This document shows positions 37,958-46,829 of a DNA stretch of 48,025 nt, piece after piece. Both the position numbers and the translations under genes were made by a program. How positions within the stretch are numbered: the first letter of the stretch is position 1; the number at the start of each line of letters is the position of its first letter. The DNA is from Nocardia testacea NBRC 100365. GTDB taxonomy: Bacteria; Actinomycetota; Actinomycetes; Mycobacteriales; Mycobacteriaceae. Under the pieces are notes generated by a model. It had not been told where the DNA came from and searched no databases. It saw only the letters and a program-made list of their open reading frames with translations. The DNA is taken from contig NZ_BAGJ01000059.1 of NCBI RefSeq assembly GCF_000308775.1, forward strand, positions 1-48,025. Direction: 5' to 3'.

Positions 37958-38463
37958 CAGGCCGCACCGCCGGTGACGGGCGCTCTGGCGGCGAGTGCGG
38001 CGTGGACCCAGGCGAGCAGGCCCGGGATCGCGGCCTCGATCTGCTCGCGGACGAGTTCGAATCCGGCGGTGTCGCCGTAATACGGATCGGGTACATCGGT
38101 GCCGTCGGCGTGCGGGTCGAAACTGCGCAGCAGGCGGCGGCGTTCGAGTGGGATACCGCGAACGGCCAGGGCGCGGTCGTGCTCGGTGGTCATCGTGACG
38201 ACGAGGTCGGCGTCGGCGTGCTCGGCGCCGAAACCGGCGGCCCGGTGCCCGGTGGGGTAGCCGTGGCGGCGCAGGGTCTCGGTGGTGCGCGGGTCGGCGT
38301 CGGACCCGGTGTGCCAGTCGTGGGTGCCCGCACTGCTGACCCGTACCCGGTCGTCGAGCCCGGCCCGGGACAGATGCGCCAGCGCGATCTTCTCCGCCAT
38401 CGGCGATCGGCAGATGTTGCCGGTACAGACGAACGATATGTGCAGCTCACCCACGACAGCCAT
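37957..38463 (-). CDS. ptpA: Low-molecular-weight protein tyrosine phosphatase
   Basis: The 168-residue enzyme has the P-loop VCTGNICRSP (Cys and Arg of CX5R) near the N-terminus and the general-acid motif DPYYG (near 130). Closest in layout to M. tuberculosis PtpA, secreted into macrophages; no signal peptide is present here either. ATG 38463 or GTG 38454 may start it. It is divergent from cobC (43 bp between start codons). The adjacent kinase ptkA of M. tuberculosis is absent. Confidence 0.9.
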   Translation of the reverse strand: MAVVGELHISFVCTGNICRSPMAEKIALAHLSRAGLDDRVRVSSAGTHDWHTGSDADPRTTETLRRHGYPTGHRAAGFGAEHADADLVVTMTTEHDRALAVRGIPLERRRLLRSFDPHADGTDVPDPYYGDTAGFELVREQIEAAIPGLLAWVHAALAARAPVTGGAA

Positions 38464-38506
38464 TCTGGCGGGTCGATCCACCCGCGCGCCACGTAGGGTG
38501 CGTCTC

Positions 38507-39550
38507 ATGCTCACCGAACATGTCGATTTCGCCGGGCTGCGTCATCACGGTGACGTGGAAGCCCAGCCGGGTCTGCTCGATTTCGCGGTGAACGTCCAGG
38601 GCACCGCGCCCCCACGCTGGCTACGCGACCGGCTGGTCGCCGCCCTGGACTCGCTGGGCCGGTACCCGGCCGCCGCCGACGAGCGGCACGCCCGGGAAGC
38701 CGTGGCGGCCCGGCACGGGCTCACGGCCGATCAGGTGTTGCCCCTGGCCGGCGGAGCCGAGGGGTTCGCGCTGCTGCCGCGCCTGTCGCCGCGGCTGGCG
38801 GCGGTGGTGCATCCGTCGTTCACCGAGCCGGAGCTGGCGCTGCGTGAGGCCGGGGTCCCGGTGCACCGGGTGCTGCTGGAACCGCCCTACGCCCTGGACC
38901 CCGGCCTGATCCCGGAAGAGGCGGACCTGGTGGTGCTCGGCAACCCCACCAACCCGACCTCCGTCCTGCACCCCGCCGAGGTCGTGCGCGCGTTGCTGCG
39001 GCCCGGGCGGGTCGTGGTGGTGGACGAGGCCTTCATGGACGCGGTGCCCGGAGAGATGGAGTCGGTGGCCGGGGAGGCGGGGGAGGGGCTGCTGGTCCTG
39101 CGCAGCCTCACCAAGACCTGGGCGCTGGCCGGGTTGCGGTGCGGCTACCTGCTCGGGGGGTCCGAGGTGCTGCGGCAGCTGGTCCGGGGCCGGGCGCACT
39201 GGCCGGTGGGCACCCTGCAGCTCGCCGCGATCGCCGCCACCGCGTCGCCGCGTGCCCTCGCGGAGAGCGCGGCGCGGGCGCTGGAAATCGGCGGTGACCG
39301 CGCGGCGATGATCGAGCGCCTGCTGGGCGCCGGGGTCGCGGTGCAGACACCGGCGGACGCGCCGTTCCTGCTGCTCGAGGTGGAACACGGGGAGATCCTG
39401 CGCGAATACCTGCGCCGGCACGGGATCGCGGTACGGCGCGGCGATACCTTCCCGGGGCTGGGTCCGCAGCATGTGCGGGTGGCCGTGCGGCCGCCGGCCG
39501 ATGTCGATCGGCTGGTGGCGGCGCTGGGCAACGCGGGCCGGCTGGTCTAG
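38507..39550 (+). CDS. cobC: Aminotransferase-fold cobalamin enzyme CobC (threonine-phosphate decarboxylase-like)
   Basis: The 347-residue PLP enzyme has the fold of histidinol-phosphate aminotransferases. It has [39 protein letters not shown] and a Lys in [19 protein letters not shown]. In this gene group it is named cobC/cobD, supplying aminopropanol phosphate for cobalamin. ATG 38507 lies 8 nt after TAGGGT, so the mRNA may be leaderless. Its last codons and stop form the first unit of a 26-bp tandem repeat. Rv2231c is the M. tuberculosis equivalent. Confidence 0.86.
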   Translation: MLTEHVDFAGLRHHGDVEAQPGLLDFAVNVQGTAPPRWLRDRLVAALDSLGRYPAAADERHAREAVAARHGLTADQVLPLAGGAEGFALLPRLSPRLAAVVHPSFTEPELALREAGVPVHRVLLEPPYALDPGLIPEEADLVVLGNPTNPTSVLHPAEVVRALLRPGRVVVVDEAFMDAVPGEMESVAGEAGEGLLVLRSLTKTWALAGLRCGYLLGGSEVLRQLVRGRAHWPVGTLQLAAIAATASPRALAESAARALEIGGDRAAMIERLLGAGVAVQTPADAPFLLLEVEHGEILREYLRRHGIAVRRGDTFPGLGPQHVRVAVRPPADVDRLVAALGNAGRLV

Positions 39551-39644
39551 CTTCCCGCGACGGGCGGCTGGTCTGGCGTCCGGCGACGGGCGGCTGGTCT
39601 GGCGTCCGGCGACGGGCAGTTGGGGTCTGGCGTCCGGCGACGGA
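39539..39644. repeat. 26-bp tandem repeats at the cobC 3' end
   Basis: Copies at 39565-39590 and 39591-39616 are identical (start CGGCTGGTCTGGCGTC, end GGCGACGGG). A diverged copy at 39539-39564 contains the cobC stop TAG, and a last degenerate copy spans 39617-39644. The array grew from the cobC 3' end. Confidence 0.8.
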
Positions 39645-39729
39645 CGGCGGGCCCACCGCGCCGAATCCCGCTGTCCGCGACATGATTGTCGCCGACTCGT
39701 CCGAGAGAGACCCGAGAGAAAGGTGTGCC

Positions 39730-40851
39730 GTGGCCACCCTTGCCCAACTCGTCACGACGCTGGAGACGGCCTATCCGCCGCAGCTGGCCGAACCGTGGGA
39801 TTCGGTGGGTCTGGTCTGCGGCGATCCCGCGGAGGTGGTGGAGCGGGTGCTGTTCGCCGTCGACGTCACTACCGAGGTGGTGGACGAGGCGGTGCGGTGG
39901 GGCGCCCAGGCCGTGGTGGCCCACCATCCGCTGCTGCTGCGCGGGGTGGACAGCGTCTCGGCCGACCGGCCCAAGGGCGCGCTGGTGCATCGGCTGATCC
40001 GCTCGGGCTGTGCGCTGTTCACCGCGCATACCAACGCCGATTCCGCCGACCCCGGCGTCTCCGACGCGCTCGCCGCGGTCCTCGGCCTGACGGTGACGGG
40101 TCCGCTGGACCCCAAACCGGTCGCGGCGGTGGACAAATGGAGCGTCCAGGTACCGCCGGAGCATGCCGACGCGGTGCTGGCGGCATTGTTCGCGGCGGGC
40201 GCGGGCACCTCCGGTGACTATCGCGAGGCGGCCTGGCGGGTCACCGGGACCGGTCAGTTCCGGCCGCTGGACGGCGCGAACCCGGCGGTCGGCGCGGTCG
40301 GCGAACTGGCCCGGGTGGCCGAGGACCGGCTCGAGGTGGTCGCCCCCGCCGGAACCCGGGCCGCCGTGCTGGCGGCACTGCGGGCGGCGCATCCCTACGA
40401 GGAGCCCGCCTACCACGTGACCGAACGGGCCGTGCTCACCGGACACCAGGGCCTGGGCCGGATCGGCACGCTCGCCGAACCGCTGACCCTGCGCGAATTC
40501 GCCGCCCGCGCCGCCGCTGCTCTCCCGGCGACGGCCTGGGGTGTCCGGGCCGCCGGCGACCCGGACCGGGTGCTGCGCACAGTGGCCGTCTGCGGTGGCG
40601 CGGGTGACTCACTGCTCGACACCGCCGCCCGTCGCGGCGTCGACGCCTACCTCACCGCCGACCTGCGCCACCACCCCGCCGACGAGCATCTACGCCGGTC
40701 CGGCCCCGCGTTGATCGACGCGGCCCACTGGGCGACCGAGTTCCCCTGGTGCGCACAGGCCGAATCGGTGGTCCGGGACGGTCTGCCGGACCTGGAGACC
40801 CGTGTTTCCACCGTGCGCACCGATCCTTGGACGGTCGGTTGCGGCGGCTGA
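39730..40851 (+). CDS. NIF3/YbgI family metal-binding protein
   Basis: The 373-residue protein has the two NIF3 (DUF34) halves, with metal-ligand histidines in [11 protein letters not shown] and TAHTNAD and in the second half [13 protein letters not shown] and IDAAHWATE, and a PII-like insert between them (near 130-230, [18 protein letters not shown] and HPYEEPAY). The fold is a GTP-cyclohydrolase-I type-2-like family of uncertain function. GTG 39730 follows AAAGG by 6 nt. Rv2230c is the M. tuberculosis equivalent, next to cobC there as here. Confidence 0.9.
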   Translation: MATLAQLVTTLETAYPPQLAEPWDSVGLVCGDPAEVVERVLFAVDVTTEVVDEAVRWGAQAVVAHHPLLLRGVDSVSADRPKGALVHRLIRSGCALFTAHTNADSADPGVSDALAAVLGLTVTGPLDPKPVAAVDKWSVQVPPEHADAVLAALFAAGAGTSGDYREAAWRVTGTGQFRPLDGANPAVGAVGELARVAEDRLEVVAPAGTRAAVLAALRAAHPYEEPAYHVTERAVLTGHQGLGRIGTLAEPLTLREFAARAAAALPATAWGVRAAGDPDRVLRTVAVCGGAGDSLLDTAARRGVDAYLTADLRHHPADEHLRRSGPALIDAAHWATEFPWCAQAESVVRDGLPDLETRVSTVRTDPWTVGCGG

Positions 40852-40869
40852 CCGCGCATTTCGAGGCCG

Positions 40870-40913
40870 CGTTCGACGAGGCTACGAGAAACGTTCGACG
40901 AGGCCACGAGAAA
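40870..40913. repeat. Two 22-bp tandem repeats
   Basis: Units 40870-40891 and 40892-40913 (both start CGTTCGACGAGGC and end ACGAGAAA) differ by one base. They lie 18 bp after the NIF3 stop at the left end of the inserted MerR block. Confidence 0.75.
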
Positions 40914-41070
40914 TCAGAACGCGTGACAGTCACGGCTCGACCGAGCAGGGCAGGGACCATATCCACACCGTGATGCCGGTCCGATCCCGAACTCACCGAA
41001 GGAGTCGTGACCGCCGCGCTCGCTCGGCGTCCCGGCGACCACGCTCAGCCCCTTGGGCGGTGGGGGGAGG

Positions 41071-41544
41071 TCAGCCTTCCGGGTGTCCGTCGTAGACGTG
41101 GATTTTGTATTCGGTGGTCTCCAGCGCCAAGCCGAGCTCTCGGATCTTCCGTGCGATTCGGTCTCGCTGGGCGAGCATGATGCGGCGGCGTTCCGGGATC
41201 GTGCTCGGGCCCTGCTCGACGAGCAGGATGTAGCGCTTGAGGTCGGTCATGGTCATGCCGGACAGGCGCATCCGGGTGAGGAAGACGAGGCGGCGAAGGT
41301 CGAACGCGGAGTACTCGCGGTACCCGGAGGCGTTGCGGGTGGGCCGCACGAGTCCCTCCTGCTCGTAGTACCGGAGGGTGTGTGTCGACAGCCCGACGAG
41401 CCGGGCGGCCTCGGCGACACTCTTGGGCATCGCCGAGTCCTCGATCGTGGCCTCGTCGAGCAGCTCGTGCAGCGCATCGATCCCCGACGTGGACGGCCCG
41501 TCGCTGGCAGCGAGGATACGTTCGATCAGCGCTTCGGTGGCCAT
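41071..41544 (-). CDS. MerR-family regulator
   Basis: The 157-residue protein has an N-terminal extension of about 37 residues (helical, EALIERILAASDG), then the MerR DNA-binding domain KSVAEAARLVGLSTHTLRYYEQEGLV...REYSAFDLRRLVFLTRMRLSGMTMTDLKRYI (about 40-108) and a dimer helix. Only one Cys-free effector region follows, so it is not a metal-type MerR. It starts 19 bp after the SDR stop on the same strand, forming an SDR-merR operon. The palindrome at 42453-42470 is its probable operator, which gives autoregulation. The N-terminal extension is unusual. Confidence 0.85.
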   Translation of the reverse strand: MATEALIERILAASDGPSTSGIDALHELLDEATIEDSAMPKSVAEAARLVGLSTHTLRYYEQEGLVRPTRNASGYREYSAFDLRRLVFLTRMRLSGMTMTDLKRYILLVEQGPSTIPERRRIMLAQRDRIARKIRELGLALETTEYKIHVYDGHPEG

Positions 41545-41563
41545 GGCCCACAGCGTACGGCGA

Positions 41564-42436
41564 TCAGAACGCGCGTACCGCGGGCGGCATGCCCGGGAAG
41601 TCTGCCGACTCGCTCACAGACGCCCACTTCTCGACGTCGTCGAGCGCATCCCGGTAGACGCGGGTGAGATTGCGAACCGCCTCGGCGCCGAGCGGGAGCC
41701 GGAGCGGTGCATCGGGGTTGTCGAGCATGTCGCGGATCACCCGGGCGGCGCGTGCGGGGTCGCCCTCCTGGATGCCGTCGGCCTCGGCCATGTTCGCGCG
41801 CACGGCACCGATGGCCTTGTCGTAGATCGCGCTCTGCTGCGCTGTGTTGAGCACGTCGGCGGCGTTGAACGCGGTGCGGAAGCGACTGGGCTCGACGATG
41901 AGGACGCGGATGCCGAACGGTGAGACTTCGCCCGCGAGCGCTTCCGACCAGCCCTCGAGCGCGAACTTGCCTGCGGAGTAGCTGCCGACGGCGGGAAACG
42001 ACATCCGCCCGCCCTGGCTGCTCATCTGCACGATCGCACCCGAGTGACGCTTTCGCAGGTGGGGCAGCACCGCACGGACATAGGCGGCCGGGCCGAACAG
42101 GTGCTGCTCGAGCATGGCCCGCAGCGCGACATCCGTGATCTCCTCGGCGGCACCGACCTGTCCGGCACCGGCATTGTTCACGAGCACGTCGACGTGTCCG
42201 AACACCTCCAGCGCCCGCTGCACGACCGCGGCCGCTCCCACCGTATCGCGCACATCGTGCTCGATGGCGAGGAGCCGATCCCCGTACCGCGCCGCGAGGC
42301 CGTCGAACCGGTCGGCCCGTCGCGCGGTCCCGATCACCTGCTCGCCGGCCTCGAGTGCCGCCTCGGCGAGCGCCAGGCCGAGGCCCGAACTCGCGCCCGT
42401 GATGATCCATGTCTTTGTTTCGTTCGTCGTGGTCAT
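41564..42436 (-). CDS. Short-chain dehydrogenase/reductase
   Basis: The 290-residue classical SDR has cofactor motif TGASSGLG (about 14-21), NNAG (near 89), catalytic Ser in MSSQGG and YxxxK as YSAGK (about 158-162). Its N-terminal helix GLALAEAALEAGEQVIGTARR has an Arg pair suggesting NADP. The ATG at 42436 is about 8 nt downstream of the -10 of a MerR-type promoter, so the transcript is probably leaderless. It is first in an operon with the MerR gene. Substrate unknown; a detoxification role is inference. Confidence 0.88.
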   Translation of the reverse strand: MTTTNETKTWIITGASSGLGLALAEAALEAGEQVIGTARRADRFDGLAARYGDRLLAIEHDVRDTVGAAAVVQRALEVFGHVDVLVNNAGAGQVGAAEEITDVALRAMLEQHLFGPAAYVRAVLPHLRKRHSGAIVQMSSQGGRMSFPAVGSYSAGKFALEGWSEALAGEVSPFGIRVLIVEPSRFRTAFNAADVLNTAQQSAIYDKAIGAVRANMAEADGIQEGDPARAARVIRDMLDNPDAPLRLPLGAEAVRNLTRVYRDALDDVEKWASVSESADFPGMPPAVRAF

Positions 42437-42443
42437 GGTCCCG

Positions 42444-42474
42444 ACGCTAAAGCTTCGAGCGTGCTCGAAGGCAA
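42444..42474 (-). promoter_or_regulatory. MerR-type promoter with 19-bp spacer and perfect palindrome
   Basis: On the minus strand TTGCCT (-35, 42474-42469) and TAGCGT (-10, 42449-42444) are 19 bp apart, the long spacing that MerR regulators correct by DNA distortion. The spacer is filled by the palindrome CTTCGAGC-AC-GCTCGAAG (42453-42470), with both arms exact. The SDR start is 7 nt from the -10. Confidence 0.75.
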
Positions 42475-42822
42475 GCCGCGCTCGGGCCGGGGAGGCGACG
42501 AGCGGTCCGGTCCGCTCGGTCCACTGCGCGACGATCGCGGTCTCGGTGCGCTTCGCGTGAGGTCGGATTTCGTCGGTGGCGGCGCAGTCACGCACAATGG
42601 TGCCGACCATCCGCTTCGGCAAGCCCGGCTGCAGTGTCGTGATCCTGGAGCACCTCCGCGCACAGTCCGGCAGCTGAGCGGTGTCGTCGGGACTGCCGAC
42701 TTGGGTCGAGCAGACCCGGACGGGCCGGCGAGCGGCCGACACTCGGCCGACACGCGAGCAACGCCGAACATCCGCGCTACGCGCCAACGAACGAGAACAT
42801 TCCCTTCACGAAAGGGGCATCG
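42475..42822. other. Intergenic region upstream of the SDR-MerR operon
   Basis: About 350 bp with no supported gene. It runs from the -35 of the SDR promoter to the phosphatase start. A possible protein remnant is not recognisable in any frame. The promoter of the phosphatase gene should lie at its right end. Confidence 0.5.
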
Positions 42823-43254
42823 ATGTCGAATCGGTCCTGGGACCCGGCCGCTCCGGGAGTACTGCGCCTGCCATCCGGGCGGCTGGTGCGCGGCAGAGGG
42901 CTCCGTAACCCTCTTCCACCAGGGGACTTACCTCAATTCGGGGTGTACCTGCAATCCAGCGAACCCGCGCCGGTCGAGTGGGAGAGCCGATGGATACGAT
43001 GGCCGGACTTCTGGCTGCCGTCCGATCGCAGAGCGCTCCCCCCGATACTGCGTGAGCTGCTCGAGCGCTCCGAGAACGAGCGCGTCGAAATCGCCTGCGG
43101 TGGCGGCTTCGGGCGTACGGGCACCGCCATGTCCTGTCTCGCGGTGCTCGACGGGATACCGGCCACCGAAGCCGTCGACTACATCCGCGAGAACTACTCG
43201 CGGAGAGCCGTCGAGACTCCGTGGCAGAAGCGATTCGTCACCCGCTTCGAATGA
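42823..43254 (+). CDS. Protein-tyrosine/dual-specificity-like phosphatase
   Basis: The 143-residue protein has a signature ACGGGFGRTGT (about 91-101), with CX5R built from Cys92 and Arg98 as in cysteine phosphatases. WPDFWLP (60-66) resembles the WPD general-acid loop, with Asp62 as the acid. The length is short for PTP but fits small cysteine phosphatases found in actinobacteria. GAAAGGGG precedes the ATG by 5 nt. It lies in the inserted block between NIF3 and zinc-ribbon genes. Substrate (phosphotyrosine, phosphoinositide or RNA 5' end) is unknown. Confidence 0.75.
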   Translation: MSNRSWDPAAPGVLRLPSGRLVRGRGLRNPLPPGDLPQFGVYLQSSEPAPVEWESRWIRWPDFWLPSDRRALPPILRELLERSENERVEIACGGGFGRTGTAMSCLAVLDGIPATEAVDYIRENYSRRAVETPWQKRFVTRFE

Positions 43255-43468
43255 TGTCGGCCCCCCTCCGGCCAGGGCGCCCATGACCCGCTCCGAGCGC
43301 TGGTATAGAGCAGGTTCATTACCGGCGACGACCCTCACTGTGGCCGCACCCTCCAGCGGCGCGCGCGGGCGCGACAGCGGCTCGGGGCCGGTCGGCGACA
43401 TCGCGGCCGCCGCGCGGAGTACGGTGGACCTTCTTATCCGTCCACAGCGTGCAGGGAGTTCGTTCGCG

Positions 43469-44206
43469 TTGAATGTCGAACCATCGATTCAGGCCCAACT
43501 GCTGCGTCTCGCCGAGGTCGACACCGAACTGACCCGGATCGGGCACCGGCGCCGCGTCCTCCCCGAACAGCAGGAAGTCGACCGGTTCGAGGCCGAGCGC
43601 AACGAGCACAAGGACGCGGCCGTGGCCGTGGAGATCGTGCTGGACGATCTCGACCGCGATATCCGCAAGCTCGAGGGTGAGATCGAGGCGGTCCGCAAGC
43701 GCGAGGACCGCGACCGCGGCGTCCTGGAGGCGGGGTCGGTCGGGGCGAAACAGCTGTCCGAACTGCAGCACGAGCTGACCAGCCTGGAACGGCGCCGATC
43801 GGTGCTCGAGGACGATCTGCTCGAGGTGATGGAACGCCGCGAGGCCTCCGCCGCCGATCATGAACACGCCGGTGCCCGGCTGGACCGCACCGAGGCCGAA
43901 CTCGCGGCCGCGCGCGGCCGCCGCGACGAGGCACTCGCCGATCTCGACGTCGCCCAGCAGCGCTGCGAAACCGATCGCGCGAATCTGGTCGGCGCGTTCC
44001 CGGATGAGTTGCTGGCGATCTACGACCGGCAGCGCGCCGCGCACGGTATCGGCGCGGCGCTGCTGCAGGCCCGGCGCTGCGGAGCCTGCCGGATCGAACT
44101 GGACCGCGGCGAGATCGCCCGGATCGCGAAGACCGCGCCCGAGCAGGTTGTGCGCTGTCCGGAATGCGGTGCGGTGCTGGTGCGGACCAAAGAATCCGGA
44201 TTGTGA
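43469..44206 (+). CDS. Coiled-coil zinc-ribbon protein (Rv2229c family)
   Basis: The 245-residue protein is mostly helical, with a long coiled coil (about 20-175; ELTSLERRRSVLEDDLLEVMERRE is typical), and ends in a C4 zinc ribbon with CGAC (near 206) and CPEC (near 232). TTG 43469 is the likely start: NVEPSIQAQLL is the usual family N-terminus, and GGGAG lies 11 nt upstream. The family is conserved next to NIF3 and RNase H genes in mycobacteria. Its role is unknown; nucleic acid binding is inferred from the ribbon. Confidence 0.85.
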   Translation: MNVEPSIQAQLLRLAEVDTELTRIGHRRRVLPEQQEVDRFEAERNEHKDAAVAVEIVLDDLDRDIRKLEGEIEAVRKREDRDRGVLEAGSVGAKQLSELQHELTSLERRRSVLEDDLLEVMERREASAADHEHAGARLDRTEAELAAARGRRDEALADLDVAQQRCETDRANLVGAFPDELLAIYDRQRAAHGIGAALLQARRCGACRIELDRGEIARIAKTAPEQVVRCPECGAVLVRTKESGL

Positions 44207-44253
44207 GACCGCGTCGGACAGTGGGGTCCGAGTAGCGGGAGCGGGAGGCCGAA

Positions 44254-45405
44254 ATGAGCGTGCGTGAGGTCATCGTCGAGGCCGACGGGGGTTCCCGGGG
44301 TAACCCGGGTCCGGCCGGTTACGGTGCGGTGGTGTTCGACGCGGACCGGGTGGGCGTGCTCGCCGAGCGCCGGGGAGCCCTCGGTGTCACGACCAACAAT
44401 GTCGCGGAGTACCGCGGGCTCATCGCCGGACTGGAAGCGGCCGCCGAACTCGGTGCCCGGGTGGTCGCGGTGCGGATGGACTCCAAACTCGTGGTCGAAC
44501 AGATGTCGGGTCGCTGGAAGGTCAAGCACGCGGCGCTGATTCCGCTCGCCGATCGCGCGCGCCGGCTGGCGGCGGACTTCGATCAGGTGAGCTACCGCTG
44601 GATCCCGCGCGCGGAGAACTCCCATGCCGACCGGCTGGCCAACGAGGCCATGGACGACGGCAAGCTGGTCGAGCAGGTGCACGCGGCCGACCCGGCTACC
44701 GCGCCGCCCGCCGAGGTCGCCGATCCGGCCGCGGATTCACAGAGTGCGTCGGCGCGCCTGTCCGGACCCGGCCCCGGCTGGACCGGTGCGGCCGGTCGCC
44801 CGGCCAGGCTGCTGCTCCTGCGCCACGGTCAGACCGAGTTGTCGGTGCAGCGGCGTTATTCCGGGCGCGGCAATCCGCCGCTGACCGCCGTGGGCCGGGA
44901 GCAGGCCGCCCGGGCGGCGAAAATGCTGGCCGCCAAGGGCGATATCGCCGCGATCGTGACCTCCCCGCTGGGGCGGGCCCGGGAAACCGCCGAGGCGGCC
45001 GGCGCGGCGCTCGGTATCGAGGTGCGCGTCGTCGACGGACTCACCGAAACCGACTTCGGCGAATGGGAAGGGCTGACCTTCCGGGAAGCCGCCGAACGCG
45101 ATCCGGAGTTGCATGCCCGCTGGCTGGGCGACCCCTCGCTACCGGCCCCCGGCGGCGAAAGTTTCGACGCGGTCCGGGAACGGGTGGAAGCGGTGCGCCG
45201 CGACCTCGTCGCGCGGTATCCCGGCGCGAATGTCGTGGTGGTCAGCCATGTGACGCCGATCAAGACGCTGCTGCAGCTGGCGCTGGGCGTCGGCCCGTCA
45301 CTGCTCTACCGGCTGCACCTGGACCTGGCTTCGCTCTCGCTCGCGGAGTTCTATCCGGACGGCGGTTCGTCGGTGCGGCTGGTCAACGATACGAGCTATC
45401 TCTGA
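44254..45405 (+). CDS. Bifunctional RNase H / histidine phosphatase (Rv2228c-like)
   Basis: The 383-residue protein fuses an RNase HI domain (1-130) with DGGSRGNPGPAGYGAVV, TNNVAEYRGLI, MDSKLVVEQM and ENSHADRLANEAMDD, holding the acidic active-site residues, to a phosphoglycerate-mutase-like domain (about 180-383). That has the phospho-His motif LLRHGQTELS and VSHVTPIK. In M. tuberculosis Rv2228c, RNase H removes RNA from hybrids and the phosphatase acts as alpha-ribazole phosphatase (CobC), completing cobalamin synthesis. The ATG at 44254 begins 47 bp after the zinc-ribbon gene. Linker residues 138-178 are Ala/Pro-rich. Confidence 0.93.
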   Translation: MSVREVIVEADGGSRGNPGPAGYGAVVFDADRVGVLAERRGALGVTTNNVAEYRGLIAGLEAAAELGARVVAVRMDSKLVVEQMSGRWKVKHAALIPLADRARRLAADFDQVSYRWIPRAENSHADRLANEAMDDGKLVEQVHAADPATAPPAEVADPAADSQSASARLSGPGPGWTGAAGRPARLLLLRHGQTELSVQRRYSGRGNPPLTAVGREQAARAAKMLAAKGDIAAIVTSPLGRARETAEAAGAALGIEVRVVDGLTETDFGEWEGLTFREAAERDPELHARWLGDPSLPAPGGESFDAVRERVEAVRRDLVARYPGANVVVVSHVTPIKTLLQLALGVGPSLLYRLHLDLASLSLAEFYPDGGSSVRLVNDTSYL

Positions 45406-45532
45406 TCGCGGCCGGCGGAGTGGCTCGCGTAGGCCGAAAGCGCAACCCTCGTGCGCGCATTCGGCGCCTGGACGTCCGAAGTAACACGACCCGGATCGGC
45501 CTGCGAGGTCGGCGGGCCGGTCTCCTCGCCTC

Positions 45533-45715
45533 CTATTTGTTGCCGTAGTGGTAGCGCGCCTGCATCACGACCATCGTGGTCTCGTCTTCGTCGGTGACGA
45601 TTGCGTAGACGAGCCGATGTTCCGCGTCGATACGGCGGGACCAGACATTGGCGGCGAAGTACTTCAACCGCTCGGGTTTGCCGATTCCCCCATGTGGTAC
45701 CGAATGCTGTACCAC
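45533..45715 (-). pseudogene. Truncated YoeB/Txe-type toxin remnant
   Basis: The 60-codon frame reads [20 protein letters not shown] then EHRLVY and ends [12 protein letters not shown], matching the C-terminal part of YoeB mRNA interferases, including the Glu of GKPE, the Arg-Arg of SRRI and the His-Tyr of RYHY. The first 40 or so residues are missing: an in-frame TAA stands immediately before the GTG at 45715. No YefM-like antitoxin gene is visible. It is therefore probably a decayed toxin gene, although the C-terminal active-site residues survive. Confidence 0.7.
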
Positions 45716-45876
45716 TTATGTACTGATTCTGGGGCCATGATCGTGGAACTGCGAGTATGGCGAGTCCGGCGGTCTTGGCGTTGGGGCGGTACCGGGTGCG
45801 ACATACTTTTGGCGGCGAGCGATTACGACAGGCCTGGGAGTGGCAGGGTGCTACGGACTCTGCTCGGGGCGCGCTT

Positions 45877-46707
45877 TCAGTCGTGGGTGTCGGCCGTGAG
45901 CGCTCCGGCCCGGTCCCGGAGGAACCGGGCGGTGAACTCGTCGAGCGGGTAGAAGAATTCGATCGCCAGCTCCGACAGCGTCACATCCGCGGGAGCGCCG
46001 AAGGTGGCCATGGTGCCGAACAGGGAGAGCTCACCGTGCGGGGTGCGCACCCGGAGCGGGACCTGGAACGGTCCGGAATCGGTACCGCCGGTCTCCTCGA
46101 GGTCGGAGTAGACCGGCGGATAGCCGCTGACCTCGTCGTAGAGATCGCGCAACCGGGGGTCGCCGGTGGTACCGGCCTGCCGGGCCAGCCTTTCCAGCAA
46201 CTGTTCACGCACCTGGCGCGGATTGGCGAGCCGGGCGGCGAGGCCTTCGGGATGCAGGACCAGCCGGTAGACATTCGGCCGGTCGGCCGGCGGGAGCAGG
46301 GGTACGCCGTCGGTGAGTACCGTCAGGGCCGAATTGGCGGCGACCACATCCCACCAGCGGTCCACCGCCACCGCCGGAAAGGGCTCGTGGGCGGCGAGCA
46401 TATGCTCCAGGGCCGCCCGCGCCGAGGCGAGGTGGGCGTCGTCGAGGCTGCTCACCTGGTAGGCGGGTGCGTATCCGGCGGCGACCAGCAGCGTATTGCG
46501 TTCCCGTAACGGGACTTCCAGCGTCTGCGACAGGCGCAGCACCATCTCCCGGCTGGGCGCCGAGCGCCCGGTCTCCACACACGACAGATGCCGGGCCGAG
46601 GTACCCGCCGCCAGGGCCAGGTCCAACTGGCTCAGCCGCCGCCGTTGCCGCCATTCCCGTACCAGGGCACCGACTCGCGACGGGTTCCCGTCCGCACGCA
46701 CCTCCAT
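45877..46707 (-). CDS. XRE-family regulator with MmyB-like ligand domain
   Basis: The 276-residue protein has an HTH_31-type DNA-binding domain (about 13-70; VREWRQRRRLSQLDLALAAGTSARHLSCVETGRSAPSREMVLRLSQTLE) and a C-terminal MmyB ligand-binding domain (about 100-270; VVAANSALTVL, RVRTPHGELSLFGTMATFG). Members regulate a neighbouring gene, usually an oxidoreductase. Here the divergent neighbour is a four-helix membrane protein, 123 bp away, so that is the presumed target. ATG 46707 gives the full domain. Confidence 0.9.
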   Translation of the reverse strand: MEVRADGNPSRVGALVREWRQRRRLSQLDLALAAGTSARHLSCVETGRSAPSREMVLRLSQTLEVPLRERNTLLVAAGYAPAYQVSSLDDAHLASARAALEHMLAAHEPFPAVAVDRWWDVVAANSALTVLTDGVPLLPPADRPNVYRLVLHPEGLAARLANPRQVREQLLERLARQAGTTGDPRLRDLYDEVSGYPPVYSDLEETGGTDSGPFQVPLRVRTPHGELSLFGTMATFGAPADVTLSELAIEFFYPLDEFTARFLRDRAGALTADTHD

Positions 46708-46829
46708 ATCGTGAGCGTATCGGGGGCAGGTGCGCGGTGACCATGACCTCGGAGGTCATTGAACCGCTGACCGCGCGGCGGCACAGTCGGGACCGGAACC
46801 AGCCGTGCCGATCCGAGAGGCAGCCGATC

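Noticed and set aside
39539..39644. CRISPR array
   Set aside because: The 26-bp units are contiguous with no spacers, so this is a simple tandem repeat.
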